From positions 16,150,501 to 16,214,500 of the forward strand of contig OY821770.1 in assembly GCA_963682175.1 (NCBI GenBank): DNA of 64,000 nucleotides, in the 5' to 3' direction. The position numbers were made by a program, and so were the translations under genes. This document shows positions 23,920 to 34,524 of the stretch, one piece after another; position 1 is the first letter of the stretch; each line of letters begins with the position of its first letter. Below the pieces are notes generated by a model, which worked only from the letters and a program-made list of their open reading frames with translations, had not been told where the DNA came from and ran no database searches. This stretch comes from Triglochin maritima. Its lineage: Eukaryota > Streptophyta > Magnoliopsida > Alismatales > Juncaginaceae.

Positions 23920-24942
23920 CTATTTCGATCTTAACTGCATCTTTCCAATGCTTTGTTTGGATGAAGTCATGGCATCCTTGAAAGTAGTTGGATCGCCCTC
24001 GATGTGTTGTGTGATATAATCACTTCCCAAATCCTTGGTAATTCTAGATTGTTTGCTTCTTCTTGGTTCAATTTCAACTTGAGTTTGTGAAGACTCAAAT
24101 TCGGTAATGTACGGATCTGTCTGCGCATTTGTCATCCTTTCCACATGCTCGTGGATGGAACCAGACATAGAGGGATCAACCAATAAGGAAACTTGTTGAG
24201 GAACTCCATATTTCATAGGAAATACATCATCAAAAAATGTGACATCATGAAATTCAACAATTGTGTTAACATCTATGTCAAATATCGCGGACTTGATTAC
24301 CAAGAACCTATACACATAGCTATTAATCACGTATCCGATAAATATTGCATCAACGGTCTTCGAACCAAGCTTTTTCCTCTTATGTTCAGAGATTAACACT
24401 TCTGCAAGACGACCCCAAACTCTAACATATTAAGACTTGGTTTCCGACAACGCCAGAGTTCGAAAGAACTATCGTCCATATGTTTTGAGGAACTTTATTC
24501 AAAATCTGGCAAGCCGTATTCAAAGCCTCCCCCCACATATATTAGGTAATGCTGAACTCTCCAACAATGCATTAATCATATCAGATAATGTTAAATTCTT
24601 TCATTCAGAAATCTCATTAGATTGGGGAGAATATGGCGTTGTTACCTCATGAACTATGCCAGAATCCTGACAAACTTGTTCGAACAGGTTAGACGAATAT
24701 TCACCACCTTTATCGGATCTCAACCTCTTAAGTTTCTTTTCAGTTTGTGTCTCTGCTTCGTTCTTACAATTAAGGAAGTTAGACAACGTTTCATCCTTAT
24801 TTTTCAAAAGATAAACATGGCAATATTTTGAATTATCATCAATGAAAGTAATAAAATATTTCTTTTTATCCTTAGTTAATATGTCATTAAATTCACAAGT
24901 ATCAGTATGTACTAGTTCCAAAATACTTGTATCTCTAGTCAC
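23920..24942 (-). pseudogene. Copia-2 integrase
   Basis: Two frames: 24601-24942 holds the catalytic core (ELVHTDTCEFNDIL, FITFIDDNSKYCHVYLLK, RLRSDKGGEYSSN, TPYSPQSNE). 23920-24399 holds the C-terminal region (KLGSKTVDAIFIGY, then the acidic linker towards RT). The core's final glutamate region, normally NGVAER, is altered to NEISE, and the segment between 24400 and 24600 is out of frame. Integrase normally inserts the cDNA into the chromosome; this copy is inactive. Confidence 0.82.
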
Positions 24943-25579
24943 AGAAGGAAAAGGTTTTTCAGTTGTTTAGCTTGTACACACACTTGACATATTTTATTCT
25001 CAATGGCATACTTAAGAATCATATCTGAATTCATCATTCTTTTCAAACACTGATAATTCACATGTCCTACACGTCTATGCCAAACATCACAAGATTCAAT
25101 GGAATAAACAGCAGTAGAAGACACGTCTATAACAGAAACAACATTACGATTATGAAAAGCAGGTTCAACATGAAGTAAAAAAGTACCACCAGACAAATAC
25201 CCTTGCCTATAATATTGTTACATTTGAAAGTCACTTCATAACCCTCAACTACAAGACACGTACGACTAATAATATTGCGACAAATAACAGGCACATGATG
25301 TGTCCTGTGCAGCGAAAGAACTCGTCTTGAATGTAACTTCAAGTCGATACGTCCAACACAATGAACCTTTGCAACATTCCCATTGGCCATCGCCACAGAT
25401 TTTCCATCAACAGGCTGGTAAGAGACAAACATGGACTTGTTGGCACATGCGTGCACATTAGCCTCAGTGTCAACCAACCACTCGTGTGGTTCAAAAATGG
25501 AAAGAACTCGAGAATTAACAGAAACAAACTTATTGTTGTTCTCGTCTACCCTAGTCAATACATTGACCAGTAGAGTCAA
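24939..25579 (-). pseudogene. Copia-2 protease and GAG-pre-integrase domain
   Basis: 25127-25579 contains the retropepsin start WLVDTEANVHACANKSMF. The catalytic triplet, normally D-T/S-G, reads D-T-E (Gly to Glu, one G-to-A change). 24939-25196 carries the zinc-binding HRRVGHVNYQCL and CQVCVQAKQ of the GAG-pre-integrase/integrase N-terminus. The two overlap in different frames, so a frameshift is required. Confidence 0.8.
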
Positions 25580-25589
25580 ATCAGTGGTA

Positions 25590-26423
25590 CCTTGTTGGCA
25601 TTTGACTTTCTTGGAAGGACATTCCTTAGCCCAGTACCCAACCTATCTACAATTCCAACATGGTTTGTTTGTTGGCTTTTTTCTGTATTTTGGCCTTAGG
25701 TTTTATCTTGTTAGAAGATTGTGGTGGTTTTCCTTTAAAATGCTACTTAAATGAAAATCAAATTAATACATTTTCTTTTGGTTGGAATTCTACCGGCATC
25801 ACTGATTTTCACAACGATGTTCTTCCTCGATTGCAACCATGAGGTCATACATAATCAGTTTTCCTCTCATATGCTTAAGAGACATACCAAAATCCTCCGA
25901 GGACCGATGGAACTTCTCTATGATGGACATCACCAGAAACTTCACGGGAAGTTTCTTGTCCGTCACCTTTAAGTCGTGGATTAGAATCATTAAATGATGG
26001 GCTTGTTCAGTAACTGACTTGCTCTCCACCATTTAAAACTTCAAGAACTTTCCAACATAATATTTTTCATAGCCTAATTAGTTCTCAGTATTACACATTT
26101 TGTCAAGCTCATCCCACAAATCCTTAGTGAAAACAGAGGTAGAGGAGGACAAACTGTATATATATCGAGGAGCACGTTGGATAAAGCCAACAAAATGCAA
26201 CATCAACACAATTTGTCATTCTCAATCCACGACTCTTGTTCAGCTTTGATTTTGGGATCTTCAATTTTAGAATATGAGAAAACATTTTCAATTACATCAA
26301 TCAAACCAATAGTGGTCAACCAAATTTTCATACGTTGTTGCCAACGTTTCAAATTCAACCGAATTTTTTTTCCAACATGCCTGACATGTCCACTTTTGTT
26401 GCAAACAATTGGTTACTCGACAT
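25590..26423 (-). pseudogene. Copia-2 gag
   Basis: A minus-strand ATG at 26421-26423 starts MSSNQLFATKVDMSGM, followed by several stops where tryptophans are usual in this family (F-x-G-x-N-F-x-x-W). The UBN2-like part is open at 25799-26032 (SVTEQAHHLMILIHDLKV). Near 25650 the CCHC knuckle reads CWNCR-stop-VGYWAKEC, with the histidine changed to Tyr. Stops look like C-to-T or G-to-A changes. Confidence 0.75.
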
Positions 26424-26448
26424 GGTAATTATTTTCTCTAAGATTATT

Positions 26449-27285
26449 CTAACAATTACGAATATTATCATGTGATACAGTGTGGGTTACACATGTCGAA
26501 TAGATTATATAACAGGATCCAGACGAAGCCAGCAACCAAAATAGTAGTGATCATAAAGACATTTTAACCGAGTCGTCAATTTGTGACTTGTCTTAGAGAA
26601 AAGATCGCCCTCACGTACAAGTAGGGGAGAGCAAAATTCGGGTCAGACCGAATTTTTTTGGTCTCGTCTTTGGTCTGCCGGATACCAAAAATTCGGGTCT
26701 CGGCCCGTTCCCGGACCGAAACCATGTTTCGTGAGTAAATTTTGTTGTTAGACCAAACTGGACCGACCCAAATTTATTTGGTCCGGTCTTCGATCCGTCG
26801 GATACCGAAAATTCGAGTCTCTATTCGGTTCGGTTTTGAACCGAAGCTCACCCCTACGTAACAGTGCGATGGGTCTGACGTTTTTCCCCAAGATAGAATG
26901 ATTCCTTCATCGAGTAGACGTACGCCAGAGCCGACGAACCACGAAAGCATAGCAAGACCAACAATTTTGCTTTCAACAGAGAACCGGGGTAGTGATGGAG
27001 AGAGAAAAATCGTGTATATTGTGTATTTTTTTCCCGGGGTGGAGTGCAAGACATTTTATAGTAGTCTATGATACAAGAATCGGAACTCTTAACCCCACAA
27101 ACATTGGCCCATGACCACGACGTGATGGGACACGTGAGCACATGTACGGGAGTAAGTGTGTCCAACCACTCCTTTCACTCTCTCCACTTCTCGGAAGTTA
27201 AGGGAGGCAAAATGTTATCAACCTTTTTCAACATCCCAAGATTTCCGATGTGGGACTAAACTCCACACAAATTTCTTCTCGAACA
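26449..27285 (-). repeat. Copia-2 5' LTR
   Basis: It parallels 19004-19609 but is longer because of the MITE at 26621-26855. The minus-strand start is TGTTCGAGAAG at 27285. Without the MITE and its duplication the length is about 594 bp, close to the 606 bp of the other copy. Confidence 0.8.
26621..26855. mobile_element. hAT-like MITE in Copia-2 LTR
   Basis: A 235-bp block is absent from the paralogous LTR at 19004-19609, which therefore shows the empty site (CACGTACCAGTG). The ends are near-inverted: GTAGGGGAGAGC on the left and GCTCACCCCT on the right. The flanking 8 bp are ACGTACAA and ACGTAACA, an imperfect 8-bp duplication as expected for hAT. It contains GGTC/GACC-rich foldback sequence and no ORF. 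Confidence 0.72.
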
Positions 27286-27371
27286 TTGAAAATCACCTAT
27301 AAATAGTTAATCCACGTCCTTTGCCTTGTATCAGTCCATCTGTCGGCCATTATTGTACAACCTGAAGTTTG

Positions 27372-28039
27372 TCATTTGTTGCTGAAGTTGTCTACATACT
27401 CTGAAATTTCAGCCACATTTTTCTCTAATAATGAACCCTGAATTGCATGATATTTTGGTGCCTTATATCCCAAACCAATGGAAGCAATGGTATCGACCTT
27501 TTTTTGAAACCAAGGTGAATTTATTGCATTAAATGTAATACAAGCATCATAAAACCACCTAGCAATCATAAAGTCCACTGCTTCTAAGGCTTCCTTAGTT
27601 GCCAAAATTCTTTTAAGTGATGGCTGAGAACCCGAAGTTGTACCTGGCGGGAAAAAATTTCTATATCTCCTGTGTTTGTCGGGTGACTTACTCTTGTTTT
27701 GTTCCTCGTTCCCAATCACCATAGGACGATTTTCACATTGTGAACTTGAAGCTACACTATCACCCGTTTTTTGTCTTTTTTCTGCCTTAAATTTGTCCAT
27801 AGCGGCTTGCATATGATATTTGACAATGGCTGGGACTTTGGTACACCCCGTAGCATCACCTTTACGCTGAGCTAAATGTTCTTTAGATCGGTGGTTTCCC
27901 CCTCTCTTGAAACTTTTCTTACAGTAATTACATTTTCTGGCTACCCATATGTGAAATCTGCCCAAGCAGTATCTGTTTTTTCTACAAACTAATTTTTTAT
28001 TGTTGAAGTAGGAATGAGAGTCTCGTGTCCATCTTCCAT
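27372..28039 (-). pseudogene. hAT transposase N-terminal fragment (BED finger + DUF659)
   Basis: The minus-strand 27372-27965 frame has a BED-type zinc finger (CNYCKKSFKRGGNHRSKEHL), a linker, and a DUF659-like region (ALEAVDFMIARWFYDACITF and FNAINSPWFQKKVDTIASIG). An earlier Met at 28037-28039 (MEDGHETLIPTS) fits the usual start but is separated by a stop and a frameshift near 27990. The C-terminal catalytic and dimerisation parts of a 650-750-residue protein are absent; the fragment stops about 90 bp before the Copia-2 LTR. The intact protein cuts and pastes hAT elements. Confidence 0.75.
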
Positions 28040-28686
28040 TTCACTAAACTACAATACATTAAAGCTAAAGATTAGGAGAAATAATTGTTTCTTGTCTCAT
28101 ACCCAAACTGAAATCTACTAAAATTGTTGTCGTCAAAATGATCTTGTAGTTGTCGTCGTTGTAACATGCAAAAAAATTCAACATGGAAGTACATCCACTA
28201 AGAAATGGAGTATATTAATGGAAAATGCAACATAAATCTTATTATGTTGGATATGTTTGTTTTCATGACTCTCAGACAAATCACGTATAGCATTAACACA
28301 GAGAAAACTATATAATGGATATGTTTGTATTCAAGATTAAGAGAAAACTGATTCTTCTTCGCCTAGAGAAGCATGCCTAATAGAAATAAACTTTTACCAA
28401 TGCCGATAAATTCAAAAAAAATCAAAATAGAAGCACAACAAATACATAAAACAATTTGAAGTCTAAATCTAATCACCACAAAAAAATAACCAAAAACTCC
28501 AATCTGAAATCGAAATACTCAAAACCTAGAGCAATCAATCCATTGTCCCCCCAATCCCCAACACCACATCGAAATGACCCGTCCAGATCTGAACCCTAGA
28601 AGGCGAGAAAGAAAGAAATGACGGGGATACCTGACACTCCGGCGGAATCGGGGCGAGGAGGTGGGATTGAGTCAGAATTGGGTAGG
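28040..28686. other. Flank of hAT remnant, no gene
   Basis: AT-rich sequence, then a GC-richer stretch 28590-28686. No ORF with family features. Probably the 5' non-coding part of the hAT remnant, which would continue after the solo LTR to a possible terminus at about 31142 (TTTTAAAAACCTTG). Confidence 0.4.
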
Positions 28687-30851
28687 TGTAGGATTTTGTG
28701 CCCATATGTATGTATATATTTTTTAAAAATTATACAAGCATACATGATTGATTTTCATATTTTCAACAATTTTATGCACATTATTTTACATTTATTCCAA
28801 TATCATTTAATATATATATATATATTAAAACAAATGCAAGAGGATCATACCCAAAGATTCTCCAAAACCTTTACGAAGATCTGGAGTTACGTCGCACATC
28901 GAATCGCCCGTTGATTTTCCTCCAAGTGTTCATCAAACTCTAAATAAGATTAGAGAGAAATAAGCTAGCCAATTCAATCTCTAAATCAAGCTTAGAATCT
29001 AGCTAATAACCCCTCTAAAGCTATACGAGAATCAATCTCCAAAAGCACTAATTAATTAAGAGAAATTCTGAAGGATTAGTCGAGAGGTTAGGGAGAGAGA
29101 ATTTTGCATTAGTGTTAAACAAGTAGGGAGATGAGACTATTTATAGACTCTCATAACACACACATCTTGGGGTACCCATTAAGTCGTGATCTCTTGTTTT
29201 TCTCTCCCTTAAACCAAGCACAAATCGACACATAATCATCATTAAAAACGTTTGACCACAATTGGAACAAATCCACCTCATGATCAACATTAATCTCTTA
29301 GCAATTCAAGGCAGAATCATGTTGAACGGTCGACCAAAATCACCACTCGGTCGACCGAACGGTTGTTGCTTTGACAAGTTCGGTCAAACTATGAGCTAAA
29401 CGGTCAACCGAATATTCACGAGAAAAAATCCCTGGGAAATTTCGGTCGAACCACGTCTCACTCCGGTCAACCATTTACTTATCAAAAATTCTCCTCGTAA
29501 ATTTTGGTCGATTGTGTCCCTACAGTCAACCGTTATATCGCCAAAATATTTCCTCGATATTTTTGGTCGACCGATCCTATTATCAAGACACGTCCTAATA
29601 ATTTTCAGTCGACTTATGCACATCTGATCTTTGTCCGATAGACCGTTCCGAAAACCCGGTCGACCGATCTCAAAAAGGTCTACTGTTTTGACTCGATTTT
29701 TGCCTTTGTCAAATTTTGGATTTTCATCCAACAAAATTTGAACCTTGGGGTTTTTAGCAAATTCATATATCATGTAACATATTATCTTATGCAATGTCAA
29801 TCTATTACACCTCATAATACATACATCTCATATGAATTTATTTATGATTCTAATTATGTCAATTTTCATGACATATTGATTTAATCAATTCACCACGTGT
29901 ATCATATTTCACATAAACCCGATACACCATATGAATACAAAATCAAGCTTCTTGTTTCCCAATTTTGTGGTGTGATATATAGGATTATCTAAACTATATT
30001 GACAGTGATATTAAACACTTAATATCACAAACTATAAGTGATATCTAGCTACACATTATAGCTACCCAAATAGCATAGATGTTTTGTCCACTCGAACTAA
30101 ACACGGTCCATTTAGTGATGTAAAGACATCACTTGTTTCCATCCCTTGCCTCATGATATTAATAATATATACAAAGTAGAAATGTGTCACATTTGTATCA
30201 TATATTAATTTCTTGATCTATTAAGCTAATTATAAATATGTAACTTAACTCAAGTCACGTTGTGCATATTATAATTTTGTTTTATCAAGGGACCCATTAA
30301 TATCATCACTCAAATGAAGATGAGCAATGATAATTTTTTGACTAGCTATCTTTTCCAGCACAAGTCAAGCTCAACCAACTATTGCATTTATTACTATGCT
30401 CATTGATAGTTGTTGACACTAATCAAATTGAACACTTCTTATGTGAAAAGACATAAGTCTCATATCTTAGGATTCCAGACACAGTGAAAGTACTAATGAC
30501 ACATAACACAAATTTATAATGTTTCGCTTGCTATGTCTATTCAATATATAAAAGTAATCATTTTATTCTTTTATATACTTCTATCATCAAATATTTGTAG
30601 AGCTACAATAATCGATGACCAATACGACAATCTTATCTCGGTAATTAATGTTCCATGTCAATTACCATGATTGTGAATAACTTTTGATTTATGTAAATCA
30701 TTATCTTTTAGAGTTTTACAGTTGAGGATCAAGAGTCTCTTCCTTAACACTTCTAAAAGACGAATACATTAATCAATAACCAAAATATTTGCACATCCAA
30801 TTCATAATATTTGACATATAAAAGTAAAACTTTTAGAATGCATTCCTTTCA
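28687..30851 (-). mobile_element. Solo LTR (family A)
   Basis: It begins TGTAGGATTTTGTG, ends CATTCCTTTCA, and is collinear with 11589-13716 over its whole length. Minus-strand TATA box at 29138-29145. A GGTCGACC-type array lies at about 29329-29670. The flanks GTAGG and GGGGG do not form a clear duplication, so the target site has mutated or a rearrangement followed. Confidence 0.85.
29329..29670 (-). promoter_or_regulatory. GGTCGACC array in family A LTR
   Basis: Exact octamers occur at about 29331, 29347, 29565 and 29658, with many one-base variants (CGGTCAACCG, TCGGTCGAACC). The array begins about 185 bp upstream of the minus-strand TATA, the same place as in 11589-13716 and 44239-46290. 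Confidence 0.5.
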
Positions 30852-31485
30852 GGGGGTGAGGGGTAGGGTCTCGATTTGGGTTTTCTCCATCCAAATCCAT
30901 GATAGAGAGAGAGAGAGATTTGTATTTGTTAAGTAGTTTTTTTGGTGTTGTTTAAAAAATTAGAAATATTAGAAATATTTTTGTCATGTCCGACCACCTA
31001 GTCCAACCAAATAGTCTGACCCAGTTCAATCCGGATCAGAACGATACAATTAGAGTTTCGATTTTTTAGCTAAATCGGTCACTGGACCATTGGTTCCCGG
31101 CCCGACCGAGTCAAACCGTCCGGTCCTGTTTTAAAAACCTTGATAAATACTAAGAAAAGTTTTTCAAATGTCATATTAAATTTTGTTTATTTCATTTCGG
31201 GTAAATTTTGAATTTGAGAAAACTCCTCTTATCAAGAAAAGAAATGCATTTCATTTCGGTCGTTCCTTTTGAGTATTGAGTGATATACTTTTCTAGAAAT
31301 AGAGCGCAACTGCTTCAATAATGCTCGATTACAGTTACTGATTGATATTCACCAAGTCTTTTGCTTTTGTTGTAGAGCAAATTCTTTTGATAGAATGCAA
31401 AAACACGGATTTGCTCTATGGCACTATGGCAGTATATATAAGAAGTAGTAGAGACAACTATATATAGTCACTATGACTCGCATAC
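30852..31485. other. Interval without recognisable gene
   Basis: It contains a (GA)n run at 30904-30917 and decayed CCGG/GACC words, ending TTTTAAAAACCTTG at about 31142, which could be a hAT terminus paired with the transposase fragment. The remaining 340 bp to the Tekay LTR is AT-rich with no gene features. Confidence 0.4.
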
Positions 31486-33623
31486 TGTTAGACCCTAACC
31501 TTGTTTTTGGGCTAATCCCGGGTTTAGTGGGGGATTAGCATGGGGAATGGGAGAGAGAATAGTGATGGTGATGGGGGTAGAGGGCCGGTATTGTTGGGGT
31601 GATGGTTTTGAGGAGAAAACCATCTCTTCAATTCCTTTCTTCTTCTTCTTCACTCAACCATTTCTCTCGCCCTTTCTTCTTCCTTGTTCGGCGTTCCACG
31701 GGTGGACGAGGCAACTCCGGCATGTGGTGGTGAGCTCGAGGTCGCGGAGGTGCGAGCGTGAGGCGTGGGTGCGAAGGTTGCTGTCGAGCATCGATGTCGA
31801 GCGAACTCCGGTGTGCTCCATCTTCTCGTCGAGGTATGCCGGCTTCTAGTATATTTTGTTGTTCCCCCCCACGTTGGTGGGAAGTTTGGGTCGGTTGCGG
31901 GAGGTCGGAGACATCACCGGCGACGAGAAACGACGTAAAATCCTTGCCTGGCGCAAGGTTGCTGTCGACCAACGGTCGACCGGTGCCTTGAGCGGTCGAC
32001 CGGTTTTACCTTTTTGCCCGACTTTAACCAACGTCGGTCGAACGATGCCATTGTGGCGGTCGACCGGTTGCTTATGTGCTGGTGAGTTGGAGGCTTGCTG
32101 TTGGATTTTGGTCGACCGTTCCTTGTTTTGGGGTCGACCGAAACTTAATTGTACTTGATGAACCTGCATGTTGTTCGACCAATTTATATATATTGTTCGA
32201 CCGTTATATGACGTAGACTATTAGGATGACCCTGGTAGTTTTCGGTCGACCGAGACCCTGCGCCGGTCGACCGAATAGTCTTGTTGATTTTGACCAACTC
32301 CGGATTTTGACCTCGTGTTCGGTCGTCCGGTTTTCAACTTCTGTTCGACCGTTTGGACTTAAGTGTCGCGCAGAATAGTTCAACCTTTGTAGACTTTCGG
32401 TCGACCGAACCTATTGGGGATGGTCGACCGGTTAGGCTTTTTCGGTCGATCGTTTGTGTGCAGAACTGAATTCATGGTCCTCGTGTTGTGTCAACTCTTT
32501 CCACAGAAACCCGTGTCCTTGCTTAGAGCGTGAGCCAGGAGGTGACGGCGGGTACGCGCTCGTACCTCCCAGGGACCGCCGTGTGGAAGAGTGTGGACAC
32601 TTGGGTCACGCCACCTCCGTATTGGACGTGGTGTGACGTGTTGTTGCCTTACTCTATGATGAGTAGCATACCTGAGGGATGACGGATCCCAATGCGTGTG
32701 ACGCATGGCTCGTGGAGCATGATGACCCTGCAGACTACGGTCTGGACCCGTTCGATGTCGTACCGGACGTATGCTGTACCGCCGAGGTTGTGTCGGCGAT
32801 GCCGCCAAGGTTTTTGCCAACGATGATGGTGCCGACGATGTTCCGGCTTGTGGTTGTGCCGTCCGATGTTGTGTCGGACGTATGTTGTACCGCCGATGTT
32901 GTGTCGGCGATGCCGCTAATGTTGTGCCAGCGATGATCCCCGATTGGGCACCTATCCTGGGATGTTGACCGACCGGGCTACGGCTCCGTCGAAGGTGGTG
33001 TAGACCACGTGGTTCCTTGCGCGGAAGTGCGGACGCTCCTCACCGATCCCTTAGGCTCGTGTAGTCGCGTGTGGGGGGACGTGTCGCCTGATGTCCGTAA
33101 GACCGTATGTGCCTACGGTAGGTTTCCGAGGGAGACTCGTTGTTGTTGCTGGACGGATGTCCTTGTGGACCCTGTTGAGGGTCGTTGTTGTTGGACTGAG
33201 GTCTTGTTTACCCTTGGAGGGATTTGATGCATTGCAGATGTGATATGACATGCCACTAGTATGATAGGTTCATTTATCGTACTATTGCATGCATATAGGT
33301 GAGCTTGGCATACGGGGTTTCCTAATGGGAAACTCAGGCATCGTTGTTTGATTCATGTTTCAGGACCGCAATAGGTTATGTCAGGTGGTGACAGCGGGTG
33401 CACACATTTTGGGGTCAGGATCCTCATCGGACTCTTCGAGGTCGTCGTGATTGTTTTACCTGTCTTTTCATTGTATTGTGTAATCGTGTCTTTTGACAAA
33501 CTCTGCTGTATTATTGGTGCACCGACTGTTGATTTATATGAGTAACATTCCCGTTGATGATTTTATCTGAGTAATCTCTTGATTGTTTAAATTTTTAAAT
33601 TTCCGTAGTTTCGGGATGTTACA
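31486..33623 (+). repeat. Tekay 5' LTR
   Basis: It runs from TGTTAGACCC to GGGATGTTACA, 2138 bp. It holds a GGTCGACC array (31974-32432), the GC-rich segment 32750-33090 with related units of GTTGTGTCGG(A/C)G, and the block CCTACGGTAGGTTTCC (33113). The 3' LTR lacks about 330 bp corresponding to 32760-33085 and about 25 bp near 32055-32080. I could not place a convincing TATA box. Confidence 0.92.
31974..32432 (+). promoter_or_regulatory. GGTCGACC array in Tekay 5' LTR
   Basis: Nine exact GGTCGACC octamers lie in about 460 bp, mostly inside longer palindromes such as TTCGGTCGACCGAA (32394-32407) and CCGGTCGACCG. A given 8-mer is expected about once per 65 kb by chance at even composition. 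The same array occurs in the 3' LTR at 57262-57690. Confidence 0.7.
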
Positions 33624-33626
33624 ACT

Positions 33627-33640
33627 TGGTATTAGAGCGG
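33627..33640 (+). other. Primer binding site, initiator tRNA-Met type
   Basis: TGGTATTAGAGCGG lies three bases after the LTR end. It differs from the plant initiator tRNA-Met primer site (TGGTATCAGAGC) by one C-to-T change. This is where minus-strand cDNA synthesis starts in chromoviruses. Confidence 0.8.
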
Positions 33641-33748
33641 TTGGTCCCTATGTGTGGCTCCCAAAGAAATCACCCCAATGTAGTAGTGTTGGTTGCACTT
33701 TACTTTTCGCATGCATTCATGGCCGATTCTGAGTGTTTCTTGTGTCAG

Positions 33749-34524
33749 ATGCCTCCGAGACGTGTGAGTAACGTCGTGAATGAGCGCGCTGCCAGTGATG
33801 CCACTGAGGGCGCTACCTGGGATCGGTTGAGTGAGTTCCTCGAGCGTCAGGCAGCGAGGGCAGAGCAGACAGGTACAGGTGCGGAGCATAATCGCTTCAT
33901 GAGGCAACACCCTCCTAGTTTCGATGGCAGGAGTGACCCGGGGCTGCAGAGGACTGGATCTTTAAGATCCAGAGGATTTTCCAGGCAATCGACTATGTAC
34001 CGGAGCGGATGGTGAGTCTGGCCACCTATGTGCTGGATGGAGAGGCAGCAAACTGGTGGAGGACCACATCTGTTGTGGTGTTTGCTGATCGAGTTGACGT
34101 GTGCTGGGAGGAATTCCTTGAGGAGTTCAACCAGCAGTTCTTCCCGCAGCACGCCAGAGACAGGAAGAAGGAGGAGTTCTTGGCCCTCGACCAGATGGAG
34201 ATGTCCTTGGCTAGTTACATCAGCAGGTTTAACGCCCTTCAGCGTTATTGTTCGGAGACTTTCGTGACACCCGAGCAGCGTGCACGGAAGTTCATCAAGT
34301 GGCTGAGGAAGCAGTTCAGGTCGCAGGTGATTACCAGCATGCCACAGAGCCTGGCGGATGTGGTGAAGTATGCGACTATCATCGATCAGGACTACCAGGA
34401 GAATTACCATGAGGCGCAGAAGCCGCCAGTGAGCACGGGAGGACGTGCAGTTGGATGTCCCACTGGGAACCCGGGCAAGAGGCCCCAGGTTGATGGAGGA
34501 GGATCACGCCAGTCTGGTGCGTGT
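33749..34524 (+). pseudogene. Tekay gag, N-terminal part
   Basis: The start is MPPRRVSNVVNERAA at 33749, the usual MPPRR-like start. The retrotransposon gag region follows: WDRLSEFLERQ, then in the +1-shifted frame LDGEAANWWRTT, VCWEEFLEEFNQQFFPQHAR and SLASYISRFNALQRYC. One base is missing near 33940 (after GRSDP), changing frame from 33626-34015 to 34009-34527. The coding sequence is cut at 34524 by the gag-protease element, directly before the zinc knuckle, which lies at 41932 onward in the same frame. Gag would build the particle; this copy is broken. Confidence 0.88.

Larger units (their letters stand above)
19004..27285 (-). mobile_element. Copia-2: degraded Copia LTR retrotransposon
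   Basis: Direct repeats at 19004-19609 and about 26449-27285 are the two LTRs. The minus-strand 5' end reads TGTT(G/C)GAGAAGAAAT. Between them, on the minus strand, come gag, protease, GAG-pre-integrase, integrase, RT and RNase H in Copia order (integrase before RT). Nested inside are two solo LTRs of one family (20179-21318, 21858-23388) and a MITE in the 5' LTR (26621-26855). Almost every domain has stops, frameshifts or lost catalytic residues. No matching 5-bp duplication was found at the outer ends. Confidence 0.88.

Noticed and set aside
31628..32169. Proline/arginine-rich ORFs at both ends of the Tekay LTRs
   Set aside because: Same ORFs appear in both LTR copies with frameshifts between them; GC-rich LTR sequence, no protein family.
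31974..32432. GGTCGACC repeats as a CRISPR-like array
   Set aside because: Repeats are 8-14 bp palindromes with irregular spacing inside plant LTRs; no spacer-repeat regularity and no cas genes.
33847..34410. 187-codon minus-strand ORF over Tekay gag
   Set aside because: Antisense shadow of gag; the plus strand has the conserved gag motifs.
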